DNA from: Tetragonia tetragonoides
Lineage: Eukaryota > Streptophyta > Magnoliopsida > Caryophyllales > Aizoaceae
Direction of reading: 5' to 3'
Assembly (NCBI GenBank): GCA_038025085.1
Contig: CM076144.1
Coordinates: 13,423,501-13,487,500, forward strand
DNA length: 64,000 bases
How positions within the stretch are numbered: position 1 is the first letter of the stretch; each line of letters starts with the position of its first letter. The notes beneath the pieces are model-generated. The model saw only the letters and a program-made list of their open reading frames with translations. It had not been told where the DNA came from and did no database searches. Of the stretch, positions 35,981 to 47,713 are shown piece by piece. The position numbers were made by a program, and so were the translations under genes.

Positions 35981-36280
35981 GGGTCAATGATTTTTGCTAC
36001 ATGCTTATATATAATGAAGCTCGAACATAGGTAAAAAATGCACCTAACATGACAAAAGCAAGCCAATACATACAAAGATGTGATCAAGGCGTCAAATATC
36101 AAAAGTTTACTGGATAGATGCAATAGGTAAAATTGCTGAACCTGGTATCTTGATCTCTCATCTAATTATGATCTCTCATCTAACCCGAGGCACTCTCAAA
36201 ATCAATTACGAACTACATAATCTGCTAATTTTAAAAATCATTGATCGTTGTACTCAGTTGAAAGAATTGCCAAATTTTTT

Positions 36281-37107
36281 TATTGCCAGGTCATAAAACA
36301 CTAATGTCAGGTCATTTGTTATGTGAGTTGGCAATATAGTCCTTCATTTTAATAAAGTAATTCACATGTTCTCTCTCCTCTATATATTTTTAATTGTCTT
36401 ATTTACAAACAAGTTTATGGAAAGATATTATAATTAGAGATTATTCAACTCCAATAATTTAGCAAATTGGCATTCATGATAACCAAATTATTATTTTTTT
36501 CCTTATTGGTTCGCATGTCATCCCTGTACTCTAGACTTTTTGAGCAATTGCTTAAAACAATATTGGTGAATAGTCAAGTCTTGAACATGCTAAATGGTAC
36601 AATAAATGATCAAATTCTTTACTTAAGTTACATGTAGTCACCTATTTTCCTCTTGGAAAAAGAAAAGAAAACTAACTTAGAATTATTTAGATAGCATTAA
36701 CGAGAATAAAAAGTTTACAAAAAGATGATATTTGAACCAAGTGATGATCTTTGAACTTTTAGAAGCTTTCGTAAATGCAAATGTTATGGTTTGCCGATAT
36801 CTTGTTTGATCAATTGATCATATGTGTATGAACTTAAGTTTTGGTCTTTGTTATTACATAAACTAAACTGTAAGGTGAGAGTAATATAATCTGTAACGTG
36901 ATATTATTCTTAATCTCCCTCCCAAGTTGCTAAATTAATGGAGTGTTGAATTCCTAATTTTAATGCATTTTCCATTAATTTGTTTGTAAAAAAGGCAATT
37001 AAAGATAGTGGAGAGATATTATATGTTTTGCCTTATTAATATGAAGGACCACATTGTCAACTCAAAATTATAATGACCTGGCATTAGTATTTTCAGGCCT
37101 GACAATA
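36281..37107. mobile_element. Long-terminal-inverted-repeat element (Mutator-like/foldback)
   Basis: The left arm begins TATTGCCAGGTCATAAAAC, and the right arm reads TATTGTCAGGCCTGAAAAT on the minus strand. The arms stay alignable for about 200 bp (left to about 36480, right from about 36905), including shared TTACAAACAA and TTTAGCAA(A/C)TTGG blocks. Long inverted repeats of this kind are typical of MULEs. The 0.4-kb centre codes for nothing. A clear target duplication was not found. Confidence 0.7.
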
Positions 37108-37346
37108 ACAGCGGCCTTTGAGAAATTTGGTTAAACTTTATTAGCTTTTTGATATACATGGTTACAACAAACGGACTCATATGCCATCAGGGATGGGGTT
37201 TTGGTGAGATTACTTTGGGACTTATACTATTGGTGAGAGTGTGAGACGCAACGAAATTGGTCTATTTTGTAAATGTTTCAATATAGAGGACACATTATCT
37301 CCTCTCTTACTGTAATATGGCTTCTTTATTAAAATAAACTTGTTCC

Positions 37347-37389
<43 letters not shown>
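37347..37389 (+). repeat. (TAA)14 microsatellite
   Basis: About fourteen consecutive TAA units. Confidence 0.95.
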
Positions 37390-37391
<2 letters not shown>

Positions 37392-37670
37392 CTATTTTCC
37401 CTTTAACTACAGAACATGCATTTGAGTAAAATGCTTGTAACATTTGGTTAAATGACTTCTAACTTCAACATCTATGGTAGTTGAGGAAGTTACCTAGTTT
37501 GGTTCACTTTTTTCCATGAAAATTAAATTTTAATATAGTTAACCTTTACTTAAAACATGACAAGTTCCTTATCCGAAAATTTAAGGTAAGTTCAACTTCT
37601 CAAGTTAATTAACACAATGAATAAAACAAGTGAACCAATTAACAATGCCTGATTCATTTGTGTGGGCAAT

Positions 37671-38261
37671 CAGGGGTAAGCACAAGACTTGAGTATTTGG
37701 TTTTGGTATTGCAACTGGTTCAAACTTGTCAGTTTTCTACCTGGAAACAGCACTGTCAATACCAATTATGGATCCCAAAATTCGAAATTGGTTATAATCA
37801 ATTTCAATTTTGGATATCATTTTTTCGAATCTAATACCCATTGGATACCTGGTGGCTAGTGGAACCAATTTTAGGTATCCAAAATTGATTCCAAAACTAA
37901 ATTGGTATTAGAATTGGTCTCAATTCTCAATACTATTACTGCTTTGGATACTGTAATTTTTTGATTTGGAAGTAAGGGTATTGTTACCCAATTATAAACT
38001 CATAGTATTTAGATAGTATGTATATGCTTTCATTTAACTAGACAAGATTTCCCCATAAAAAAAATTAAACAGGTTTTGAAATATTTTTTCTAAGATGGGG
38101 TCAGGGCCTGGGTACCTGGTTTCGAAACTGGACTTGCTATTTACAAATCTGGATATCAATTTCGAGGAATTAGTCTAATTAATTTTAATATTGGGTCCCA
38201 ATTTCGAGAAACTGGTCTACCAAATCTCGAGATTTTATTATGCTCACCCGAGTCACCCCTA
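37671..38261. mobile_element. Decayed hAT-like element
   Basis: The left end CAGGGGTAAGCAC is opposed on the right by TGCTCACCC and CACCCCTA. The interior is full of AATTGGT, GGTATT and ATACCAATT motifs reminiscent of the subterminal repeats of the 894-1668 element. No matching 8-bp duplication remains. Confidence 0.45.
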
Positions 38262-38311
38262 AGCACCTACCGTATTATGCTATGTACAACCTCACTTTGA
38301 GGTTGCAATTT

Positions 38312-38465
38312 GCACCCGGGGGTCGTGGCTCAATGGTAACGCCATAGGGATTAAGGGCTTTGCTAATGTTGGCTCAAAGATCAGGGGTTCGAGACTTGCT
38401 CGAAGAATCCCCCTCCCCCTTTGAACTGCCTTTGTGTGTTGAGTCATCTTGCGACTAATTCTCAT
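38312..38465 (+). repeat. tRNA-derived SINE
   Basis: An A-box-like GTGGCTCAATGGTAACGCC near 38328 and a B-box-like GGGGTTCGAGACTTG near 38384 are about 55 bases apart. The body ends near CTCATACAATGACC. Target duplications are not evident. Confidence 0.55.
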
Positions 38466-39069
38466 ACAATGACCTAGGGGTGGGTCTGTATGGGCCGGTA
38501 CGGGCTTTCGGTTATAAACTTTTTGCCAAAACAGGACACATATATCATTGCAAGTGAAAATGATCTATTTTTCTGATTTTTTTTTTTTTCCTTCACAATT
38601 GCTCATGTCCAGCTTTAATTGGCTTTTCGTTTAAAAAATAGCTTTAATTGACTTTAATTGGGGGTGTAAATTGTAGCGTAAGAGTCCTCATGAGTCACAA
38701 GAGCATCTTCAATGCTAAAAAATTTTACGGGGTTTTTTATATTTGACACATCATTAAATTTAAAATCTCATTTATACAAACCTCTATTTTGTAATGTTAC
38801 AAATCTCTAAAGGGTTTTTGTTTGTGCCACATCATAACATATAAACCAGGCTTGTCTAGACAAATCAGTTTGTACAAACTTGAGGTTTATATGTTTATCA
38901 CTATGGGAAAAAGGTTTCTACAAGAGATTTTTCCTCCACAAACCTCCCATAAAAACCTTACATTGGAAATACTCTTAGCATTATTGCGGCTCTGGTTGTT
39001 TAGTTCTCCCTCAATTGAAAGAGGGCTTTTTTTTTGGGGGAGAAATGAACATAACATAAATAAGCGAAA

Positions 39070-39975
39070 TTAAACTACAATTGTTCTGGGCCTAAGTAGC
39101 CCCATACAATCAGATGAGTAAGCTTCCCTACAACTATTAGGTACATCATTAAAAATAGTTAGCTTGTTGAAAATTTGCTCCTCTCTCATTACTCCAAGCG
39201 CAATTGCATCAGCACACACATTGGCTTCCCTATATACATGGTGGATCTTCTGCTGCACCAAGGTCCTCATTGTTTCCCTGTATTCCAACACAATATTATG
39301 TAAGGCACTTCCATTAGAATCCTTCTTGTTTAACAGCTCCACGGCTCTGTATGAGTCAGAACAGATGATGACTTGATTCCAATTGTTATTAACTCTGCTG
39401 TCAGCACATCAGGTGCTCTAATCGTCATCCATTGACCTGTGGAGTTTCTAAGTATCCCTGCAACAGTAGCAACACTAGTGGAAGCCTCAAATGCAGTATC
39501 ACAGTTAAATTGTTCCCAGTCAGCAGGAGGAGGATCCCATTTGATCATGATTTTTTCTTTCTTCCTGATTTCCTTTCCTGGTTTTTGTTCAAAACCCCAA
39601 AACTCTCAAGCTTTAGCCTTAACATTATTAAGCCAGGTTTGCATAGGAGTTGTTTTGTTGCTAAAAACAAAGTCATTCCGTTGTTTCCATAGGTGCCAGA
39701 TCATGAAAGAGAAGTATGTGGGCCAAGGGAGGTCATGGAAAGAGAAGGAAGATGAGAGGTTTCCCTGGAGCCACCCTTGTAAATCAGCACTAAAAACATG
39801 TAGTGAATTTTCCACATCAGAATTACAGATTTTACAAAAAGAATCTGGTAGCACCCCCCTAAGAGCAAGAGTGCAATTACGTGCAATTTTATCATACCAA
39901 GCTAACCAAATAAAGAATTGGATTTTGGGAACTGTAGGAGACTTCCAAATCCAACTAAGCAACACATTCAATGAT
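39070..39975 (-). pseudogene. LINE-derived zf-RVT and RNase H pseudogene
   Basis: On the minus strand, 39971-39606 encodes a reverse-transcriptase zinc-binding (zf-RVT) domain: W-KSPTVPKIQFFIW, then ARNCTLALRGVLPDSFCKIC with the CxxC and a downstream His. Downstream, 39548-39330 encodes the start of an RNase H-like domain (NCDTAFEAS with its first Asp, AEL-type second acidic site). After a frameshift near 39375 the domain continues as IICSDSYRAVELLN and HHVYREANVCADAIA, carrying the later acidic residues. Stops and the frameshift make it non-functional. This domain pair is common in plant non-LTR elements and their domesticated relatives. A T-run near 39027 could be the poly(A) tail. Confidence 0.75.
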
Positions 39976-40461
39976 GGAAACCTATGTGGGAAACAAAATC
40001 ACTACTACTCGATATTATATTCGGGTGTATTCTTTTCAAATGAAAATCATGGAACTAAATTAACTTATAACCTAGATTATGTATGAGTATTGAGTGAGCC
40101 TATGGAAAAAAAGAAAACTTATAATCTAGTTTGCCTAATAGTTTGAATGTACGAAAAATGATCGAGAAATATATAATAATAATAATAATAAATAAATATT
40201 GGAAGCCAGAAATCAAAGTTCTAAGTTTGTTTTTAATAAGTCAAAAATTTGACATTAAGAGGAGACTTAGTGAATTGATCATATACTAATAAATGCCCTC
40301 CAACTCTAAGCTACTTATATCTTATATTCCTTTTCATCAAGTCCTGCCCTTCATTCTTTTTCACAATACTTTTACTATAATACTATATCCCTTAATTAAA
40401 AGGTCAAGCCTGAGACTGAGTAATAATTAAGCCTAAAGACCAAAATTAAAATAAGAGCTCA

Positions 40462-40749
40462 TACGTTTGGCACAAACAACTACAGTAGCTTTTCAATAAA
40501 AGCTACACCTTGAAGCTTGCAGCTAGTTTTTTTTATTCTCAGGTACTAAACAATTTGCCAGATTATTTTCAGTCTGCAGCTACAACTACAACTAGTTTTT
40601 CTGAAAGCTATCCCTGTTGGCTTTAATTTCACCTACCACTACAACTAGTTTATTAGCATTACGTACCAATTTTTGGTAGTTTCCTACTAAGTTCTTTCCT
40701 CTATCAACATTTTATAGCTACAACTACACCTAATTATGCCAAACATAGC
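40462..40749. mobile_element. MITE, TTTGGC/GCCAAA family, copy 2
   Basis: The left end ACGTTTGGCACAA is opposed by ATTATGCCAAACATAGCC on the right. The interior repeats AGCTACAACTAGTTT, as at 6067-6214. Target duplications were not resolved. Confidence 0.5.
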
Positions 40750-40840
40750 CCAACTGATCAAACAACAGCAAATTACCATTGTACCCCTTTGTTCTCCCGA
40801 CAAGTCTCACAAGTCACATTTTCTAATTCTATATAGAAAA

Positions 40841-40882
40841 CTAGGTGGATGCCCGTGAGTATGCCCGTGCGTTGCACGGACT
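40841..40882 (-). mobile_element. Helitron-type 3' terminus
   Basis: Read on the minus strand, a short hairpin CCGTGC-AAC-GCACGG (40879-40865) is followed by ACCTAG and a T. Plant Helitrons end in a GC-rich hairpin shortly before CTAG/CTRR. Here about 20 bases separate them, because a 12-base block (ATGCCCGTGAGT and ATGCCCGTGCGT) is duplicated. The element body would lie to the right; its 5' end was not located. Confidence 0.5.
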
Positions 40883-40919
40883 GTGATTATCTAATAAAAC
40901 TAGCTCAATTTGGTGAAAA

Positions 40920-41447
40920 CCCCCTGAAAAGTTCCACTTTTTGTTCAGTACCCCCTGAATTGTTGTTATTTGTTCAGTACCGCTCCCCCTTCTTCCTAAT
41001 TTCCAAATTCACAATTTCCCCTAATTTTCTCTCTCCTCCTCATCCATGGCTCCCCCTTCTCCATTCTTCCCATCCATGGTGGTGGTGATGGGGATTAGGA
41101 GAGAGAGTGGGGTTGCTGTTGGTGGAGATGGTGGTGGCTGTTGTGGAGTGAAGGGGAAGGTGTCTTCTTCTTTGAGAGGTGGTGAGGAGGGAGAAAGGGA
41201 AGCCATGGATGGGGAGGAGACAGAAAATTAGGGGGAGTTAGGGAGAAGGGGAAGCCATGGATAGGGCACCAAGAAAAATTAAAAGTTGTGAAACATACAT
41301 GAGGGCAAAACGGGAAGAAAAATAATGAATTTGGCCCTGAAATCACTTAAGGGGTGACTCACAGGGCGAAATTAACTTTTAAGGTGATACTGAACAAATA
41401 ATAACAATTCAGGGGGTACAGGACAAAAAGTGAAACTTTTCAACGTG
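40920..41447. mobile_element. Foldback element with about 58-bp terminal inverted repeats
   Basis: TGAAAAGTTCCACTTTTTG at 40925 continues to about 40981. On the minus strand the right end (41442-41384) reads TGAAAAGTTTCACTTTTTG and stays about 90% identical for nearly 60 bp. Inner arms also pair: around 41020-41060 and 41195-41260 carry AATTTTC..CATGGCTCCCC and its inverse. The transcript would form a long hairpin. The apparent Met-initiated frames at 41021-41346 are translations of these pyrimidine/purine arms. Confidence 0.8.
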
Positions 41448-42421
41448 ATTATTAATCTCATCGAGAAATCAAAATGTAATTGTCACTTATGAAAAACTAT
41501 TAGTAATATATGGATAGATATTTATATAGTCCATTTAATATCATGAATGCCATATAATAAGATTACTATGATTTTATAGGGCATCTAAGCTAATTTAAAT
41601 TCTTATCATCAATTTCAATTAACTATTATTTAACTCATCACATATGTTACACGATCCAAATCCAAGAGGTAATAGTTTCAAAGTCTTTCTATGCTTGATG
41701 CTAGTAAGCCAATACTCTTATGTTGATATAAGTGTACAACTAACATTCCAAAGATATGATCCTTATTTTATGGTAAAATCAGTTTAAATGTCTAATTTAT
41801 ACATAACTACTTTTCAAAAAACAAAGAAGTTAGACGTAAACATTAGAATAGCAAAACATATTTCAATGCTTCTTGCTTGTTTTTTCAAAGTTATATGCGG
41901 TCAAAGTACTGCCTTGAATAACGCAAAAAGTCCAATGTAATTTTATTTGTGGTACGGAGGGAGTACATTAATAATTATAAAGTTGAAGGGAACATAAATT
42001 GGAACCCTAAAATAACATGGGGGATCAGTATATTACGTACAGTTATAAAATTATATGTGATAATGGTAAAGTTTTCTATTAAAGATTGGACCTAGAATCA
42101 TTTTATATTCATGGTTTATTTATTTATTTATTTATTCTACACATACTCTTTTTATTATATTTTATCTTGAGATTGCTTTTTAAATTTTTATAAATAATAT
42201 ACATATCTTTTCTCTTATTTTTACATGGAACTCTTTAGTTGTGTCAGCTTGTCAAGCTAATTACTGATTACCTTTTTAGGTGGACGCATCTAATGTTGTA
42301 AATCAATAGAGCATACTACAAATGAGTCTCATTTTAAAGGATATTTCGTACTCGTTCCAATGGTGTAAGAAATTTAATTTCTTAAGCGGTGAAGCTAAAG
42401 TTATATGTTTTTTAAAATCTA

Positions 42422-42536
42422 ATAGTCTACTTTTTAATGATTTAGAAAAGTACAACTTTAGTATATATTCTAAAATCTCTAACTGATAGTGTACTCTTTA
42501 ATGATTTAGGAAAGTACAACTTTAGTATGTATTCTA
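42422..42536 (+). repeat. Tandem duplication, 64-bp period
   Basis: Two roughly 50-base copies (42422-42472 and 42486-42536), each containing TTTAATGATTTAG and AAAGTACAACTTTAGTAT, differ at only a few positions. Confidence 0.8.
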
Positions 42537-43393
42537 TACCAAAACATATATTTCTATTTTATATTTATTTTAAGATTTTATTACAATGACTCGCTTAGGT
42601 GGACGCTACCAATGCCGTTAGAAAATGTCTCTAATATATAGATAATATTATGATTAGAAATCTATTCAAAGTCCTCAAATTTGAAAAGTATTAACGGTGG
42701 AGTATACAGACCACTGTCAGGTCTTTCATACATGCCCTTGACTATAACTCGAATCTGCAATCTCTATTAAGGTAAGTAGTCCAAGCAAAGCACCAATTTT
42801 CAACTGAAATTTAATTTCTTCTTTTGGCTTTTCTTTGAGATTTCGTGGTTTGCCAGTATAGAGTGAAAGAGATCGAGAACTAAAGAAATGATTTTAATGC
42901 TAAAGAGGGGCTACGCCCAGAAATGACTAAAGCACGACCCTTGTCCACTGAAAGTTACAGTAAGACCGTCTTATACACGTTTTTGTGTTATAATTATGCG
43001 TGATTGCCACGATCGACTAAAGATATCTACTAATAAATCAAATGATCATAATGAGACATAAATAATTGCTCAGTGATCTATTCATCACTCAAACTTAAGA
43101 TTTAGATTAAAATTTTAAAATTTTGACCCACCATTTAGTTAAATGGCCATTGTAAAACATTCCTTCATAGGATAGTGATTATAAACTGATAACCAACTTG
43201 AAATAACAGGTAACTTAACCAAAACATACATTTTATTTATTACATCCTCTTTCAGAATATATGTATCACTACACCATGACATAAAAACAAGGAAGGGAAA
43301 ATGCAGGAAACCAACATTACAGAAATTCTCTCACTCATCAGCAGTTTACATTCTGATTATTACTCCATATAAAAGTATACTCCATTTGTAGCT

Positions 43394-44104
43394 TTAGGCA
43401 TAGACTTCAGGGTGGGCAATGAGGTACTGTTCAATGGTTTCATGTACTGATTTGAAACCTTCTTTACTAAATTTAGCATTTTGTTCTGCAATCTCAGCAG
43501 TAGGTGTATGGAAATGAGCAGTCAATGTGTAGTGACACCCTTCTCCTGAGGATTCAAATTTACCTTCGTAAACAACACACTCCAAATTTTCACCAATTGT
43601 GCTACCTTCAAAAGCTGTGTACTTGATGTACATCTTATCCACGTCTAATTCATCAATCCGGTTTTTCACATACTTGAGTGGGTATCCTGAGAATGAAATA
43701 TTTCAAAAGCGTCAGACTGTCTGGTCATAAAACATTATTATCAGGTCAGATCATTGATGTCGTATAAAGAAACTTAAACAGAGCACGGATCCCTTCAATA
43801 ATATAAGTTTGATAATAGTATTTTATGATCGGCAATAACATCACCCTAAGGGTATACGAGTATATATCATACAAAGTATAGTAATCAAATGCTAGAGTAG
43901 GAAGTTGAACTGACCATCGGGGAAGTTGATCTGTTTGACACATCCAACCGCAGTTGTATCACCTTCAACGAATTCGATACTCTTGATAGCATGAGGCACA
44001 ACCTTGGGCATAAGGTTATGGTTATCAATGGATAGTGCCTTAAACAAACGGGCAGGGGCAACTGGGCTAGTGTGGTCAACAATGGTGAAAGTGTACACAC
44101 CCAT
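43394..44104 (-). CDS. Bet v 1/PR-10/MLP family protein 2
   Basis: Two exons, 44104-43915 and 43686-43394, with a phase-1 intron at the conserved site, giving 160 aa. The start [27 protein letters not shown] and [15 protein letters not shown] show the Bet v 1 fold. The loop reads [14 protein letters not shown]: the Lys is kept but the Gly-rich core is replaced. It is more canonical than the copy at 35 kb, and oriented toward it (convergent). Intron 1 contains a short fragment resembling the inverted-repeat element at 36281. It probably binds a small hydrophobic ligand in the cytosol; the ligand is unknown. Confidence 0.9.
43717..43750. repeat. Fragment of the 36.3-kb inverted-repeat family
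   Basis: CTGGTCATAAAACATTATTATCAGGTCA-like sequence matches the terminal sequence at 36287-36315 with a few differences. It lies in the intron of Bet v 1-like gene 2. Confidence 0.45.
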
Positions 44105-44214
44105 AGCTATATCTTAGAATGTAAACAGATATAAAGATGAAAATATAAAAAGTGAATTGGTGAGATCACTAGCTTGTTTGAGATATTGAGAGTTAGGATG
44201 AATTGGCTTTGGTA

Positions 44215-44221
44215 TTATATA
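44215..44221 (-). promoter_or_regulatory. TATA box of Bet v 1-like gene 2
   Basis: TATATAA on the minus strand, 111 bases upstream of the ATG. Confidence 0.6.
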
Positions 44222-44909
44222 GTGCAACCTACGAAACTGATACGCATATGAAAGCTTCACCCATTTTTTTGACCCGCTATTGTCGCTCTCCAAATTTTAT
44301 TATTGTATAATATCTTGAAGCACAACAAGACTGACTTTTTGTTCACATAAGAAGTGGCACAAAAAGGTTGAATTGACTCGTATTTTATTCTTTTACAAGG
44401 ACAAGAATACTGAACAACAATTAGCATTTTAAATATTTAATAGTACTGCCCCTGAAAAAAAGAATTTGGTATAGTACTGTACATAAAGATTTGAGGAGAT
44501 CATCATATCAATTATCATCTGGTTTAATTACTAATTAATTTGTTGAACACCTACATGAAATTGAATTTCAAAGTCATCAAAAGCTTTCATCAGTTAATTT
44601 GTTTTAGTAAAGTGGGATATTTCATATAGTACGATTTCGAATAGATCATCACAAGTTTCAAGGTGGTACACTCATGAAACATTTTCTTTCAAATAGCCGA
44701 ATGTTACCCGTCAGCTTTGGTGGTAATGAGGAGAGTTGGTGATGAAGAAGAAGATTGAGAATCTATAAAGGTAAGCATAAGTAATTATAAAAATTTGTTC
44801 ATCCCATAATTTGACAGAAAAATGCAGCTTTCTCTCTCTTCGATTGTTGCGATTTGGGGTTTCTTGCCATGCAACTCTGCTTAAACGCGACTGGCCTCTT
44901 GAGAGAGCT

Positions 44910-44911
<2 letters not shown>

Positions 44912-44947
<36 letters not shown>
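44912..44947 (+). repeat. T36 homopolymer
   Basis: Thirty-six consecutive T, with no flanking duplication seen. Confidence 0.9.
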
Positions 44948-44948
<1 letters not shown>

Positions 44949-46991
44949 TGAATTCGATCTTTTACTTAATTATTTTCGCAAATTATGTAAATCTGTAAGT
45001 TGATTATAGACACCATTCATTCCTAGGTTTGTGATTTATTTGGGTCATGGGTTTTGTTGTATGAAAATTTTCAATCAAGTCATTTTGGTTAAATTTAGGT
45101 TTTGGTGAACTTTGATGGAGATCCACTGATTTTGGTTCAAGTAGGTATGAAATTAGAGTTTCAATTTATTTTGGTTGTTTAATTTGGTGCAATTTCTAAT
45201 TTGATTACTCATTCCTGCAATTTGAAATTAGGTCTGAAATTAGGGAATTTCTGCAATTAGAAAGGCTTCCTTCCCTCAAAAAAAAAATAAAATAAACATT
45301 GGCTTCCTTTTTTCAGCTCATGGAGGGTCTTCAAGTATCTCTCTCTTTCCCTCTATCTCTCATAAAGGGTTAGGTTGCTTGATTACATTGGTTTTGGTTT
45401 ATGGTTAAAGCTGAATTGATTTTAAATTAAGTTCTAAATTTTGATGGGACTGAATGCAATTTGAGTTAATTCTGCTATTATTAGTTGAGTTTGTGGTTTA
45501 TTTATAATTTAGGTTGTCTCTTTTTGCTGTATTAGCATCGCAGGCTCAAACTTCTTCAATAGTTGCTTTTTCGGGGGTAATAAGTAGGCATGTTTGTTAA
45601 CACACTAATTCCCATTTCTTAGGAACTAAAGGCCAAGATTCAGGTAGGGGGCATTTTATGCTCTGCACATTGATACCAAGGTTTGGCTCTGAAATTATGG
45701 GTTGGGGTTTTTTATCTGCTATGTTCTACGTTTCATCCGAATTTTGCTGTTATGAAGTGAACGAGTAGGTTGTTAAGCAACTTTTGGGGTGAAAAAGTTT
45801 GGCTCACCGCAACCAGATGTGCTTGTTACTCCAAAATTTTCTCTGAATGCTGAAAGGTATAACTCTTATGGTTTTGGGGAGCAATTTACTTCATACGGTT
45901 ATTGGTTCTCTGTAATTTATTTGCTTAATTTGCCTTTTTAATGTGGGAATCATTTATCTCTTCTGTCTTCTCACATCGGATAACAAGTAACAACACAGAG
46001 TTTGAAATGGTGGTAGTTTTTGTTCCAGAAACTTACAAGAACTAGCTGCTTAGTTTAGCTGAAGACTTGGGGCAATGTTTTTTCTTTACCTGCATTCAAT
46101 ACACCATCTGATGCGTGGAACTACCTAAAAGGTAATGTGTAATGCGTGATATGTTCTTTGAACTTTGGAGCATAGTATATACTCTATATAGATCAGATCA
46201 AGTACTTCTTAGTGAAACAATTCCCTCCCCTGCCCCCTCACCTCTGAAAAAATGGTTGATGTCTTATGCAGAATCACTCACAATATTTTGCCTTGGATTG
46301 ACATGTGTGACAATGTTATGAAAGTGGTGCATGTTGTTAGCTTGTTATTCATGTTTTACTTGGTTGAATAAGATGGTTAATTGGTTTGTTGCAAGAGGAA
46401 TTTATGACTCAGGACCACTGGAGTATTCTATAAATAGTATGGAGAAAGTGATGAGAAAGAGACAACTGTAACAAGCACATCTGATTTTGGTGAGGAGATT
46501 ATTTACCAGAGCTAATGTAAAATAATGTGCTTGTTACCGTTGTCTCTTTTAGTGTCTGGATATTCTTATTCCATTAGGATTAATGAAAATAATTTTTATA
46601 ATATACAGAGATCTACACAAATTCAAACCAGTAAACTATGGGCTGTAAGAAAACATGTCAAGGTATTATAGTTGGAAAAATCAGATAGGTTACTTAAAAG
46701 ATTAGATAACAATAGTTCGATTTGCCTTAAATCTGATTCAAAGGGTCATGGCTGAATTTTTGGGGGCAATTTTTAATGGAACAAAGCCATTTAAAGTTTC
46801 TATGGCCTCTGTTTGATATCTGTGATTTAAAGCAAGGCTGAAGATACTTTCATGTGTGTCTTTGGGCTGATCAGCCACTACCATCTTGGCAATTGGTCGC
46901 TTGTTCATTTGGTGTAACTTTAGTTTGAATAGGGGTCTATGGTGGCTTACTACCATGAAACTGTTTGCTTACGATAATAGTAGTTATTTAA

Positions 46992-47045
46992 GGGCATGTT
47001 AGCTCAATCTAGTAGAGCAATGTGCAAATGTTATGGTCTTGCTGT
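46992..47045 (+). repeat. Partial tRNA-like head, third copy
   Basis: GTTAGCTCAAT..AGTAGAGCAATGTG resembles the D-arm region of the tRNA-like sequence at 47167 but lacks the T-arm. Confidence 0.4.
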
Positions 47046-47166
47046 TTGAAGTGGTATTGCTAACACGTTCTTGGCCAATTTTGCAAGGAATTTATCTGAC
47101 TTATTGCTCATATTTGATTATTGCCTATATATATTCCTTTTTTTATCTAAATATTGCTTTTCATAA

Positions 47167-47237
47167 AGTCTATTAGCTCAATTGGTAGAGCAATGTGTAA
47201 TTGTGCACATGATGTGGGTTCAAATCCCACATAGGCT
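47167..47237 (+). other. tRNA-like sequence (pseudo-tRNA)
   Basis: 71 nt fold as a cloverleaf. Acceptor AGTCTAT pairs with ATAGGCT (one G-T pair). The D-arm is GCTC-AATTGGTA-GAGC and the T-arm GTGGG-TTCAAAT-CCCAC. The anticodon region has stem ATGTG/CACAT but an 8-base loop, abnormal for a tRNA. It has the A box TAGCTCAATTGG. It is inverted relative to the sequence at 47713-47656. Confidence 0.6.
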
Positions 47238-47655
47238 ATTTGGCAAAATATACATTTCTGGCTAGCAACACACGGCATCGGCAACAACCAGCTACAACAA
47301 ACAGCAATCACAACAGCAACAACTGCAGCACAGACAGCAACAACACCAACAACAGCTGCAGCACAAACATCAACAGCAGACAACAAGCAGCAGAGCAACG
47401 TGCAACAAATAAAAACCCAGAAAGTTAACTAGACCGAAAAGCAATGACTACCAAACCTTTTCTCTTATATGAAGACTTTGAGATGGTTGATTTGTATGTG
47501 CTTATACATGGCATCATCATGTTGAATAATCACAATCACCACACTCAAACCCACCATAAGTATTCAGCAAACTAATATGGCCAAACTGAATTATAAAGAC
47601 AACACCACCATTCAAGTGAGTTAACAACCTCACACAGTCACACACCAACTAAGAT

Positions 47656-47713
47656 AGCCTATGTGGGATTCGAACCCACATCCTTCACGCTCTACCAATT
47701 GAGCTAATAGGCT
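47656..47713 (-). other. Anticodon-arm-less tRNA-like sequence
   Basis: On the minus strand: acceptor AGCCTAT/ATAGGCT, D-arm GCTC-AATTGGTA-GAGC, then only GTGAAGGAT before T-arm GTGGG-TTCGAAT-CCCAC. The anticodon arm is missing. Flanking identity (TTAGCTCA, GAGCGT, GAAGG) recalls plant tRNA-Ile(AAU) with about 14 nt deleted. Both pol III boxes are intact. Confidence 0.65.

Larger units (their letters stand above)
35631..43393. other. Repeat-rich spacer between convergent Bet v 1-like genes
   Basis: Contains a SINE (35786-35980), a long-inverted-repeat element (36281-37107), a TAA microsatellite, a decayed hAT-like element (37671-38261), a second SINE (38312-38465), LINE debris (39070-39975), a MITE, a Helitron end, a foldback (40920-41447), and a tandem duplication at 42.4 kb. 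No intact gene. Confidence 0.7.

Noticed and set aside
39439..40086. 215-codon plus-strand open frame
   Set aside because: It is the antisense of the zf-RVT/RNase H LINE pseudogene, whose motifs are clear on the minus strand.
41021..41346. Open frames rich in Pro/Ser and Gly/Val on both strands
   Set aside because: They fall in the purine/pyrimidine arms of the foldback element and mirror each other.
45776..45944. Stop-to-stop frame containing FGSPQPDVLVTPKFSLNAER
   Set aside because: It looks somewhat protein-like but has no Met start, no clear splice sites and no recognised family; left as possible exon debris.
47167..47237. Functional tRNA gene
   Set aside because: The anticodon loop has eight bases and no clear identity; treated as a tRNA-like repeat.
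47147..47398. Cys/Val/Ala-rich minus frame and Asn/Ser/Thr-rich plus frame
   Set aside because: Translations of CAACAG-type low-complexity DNA between the tRNA-like sequences; no family resemblance.
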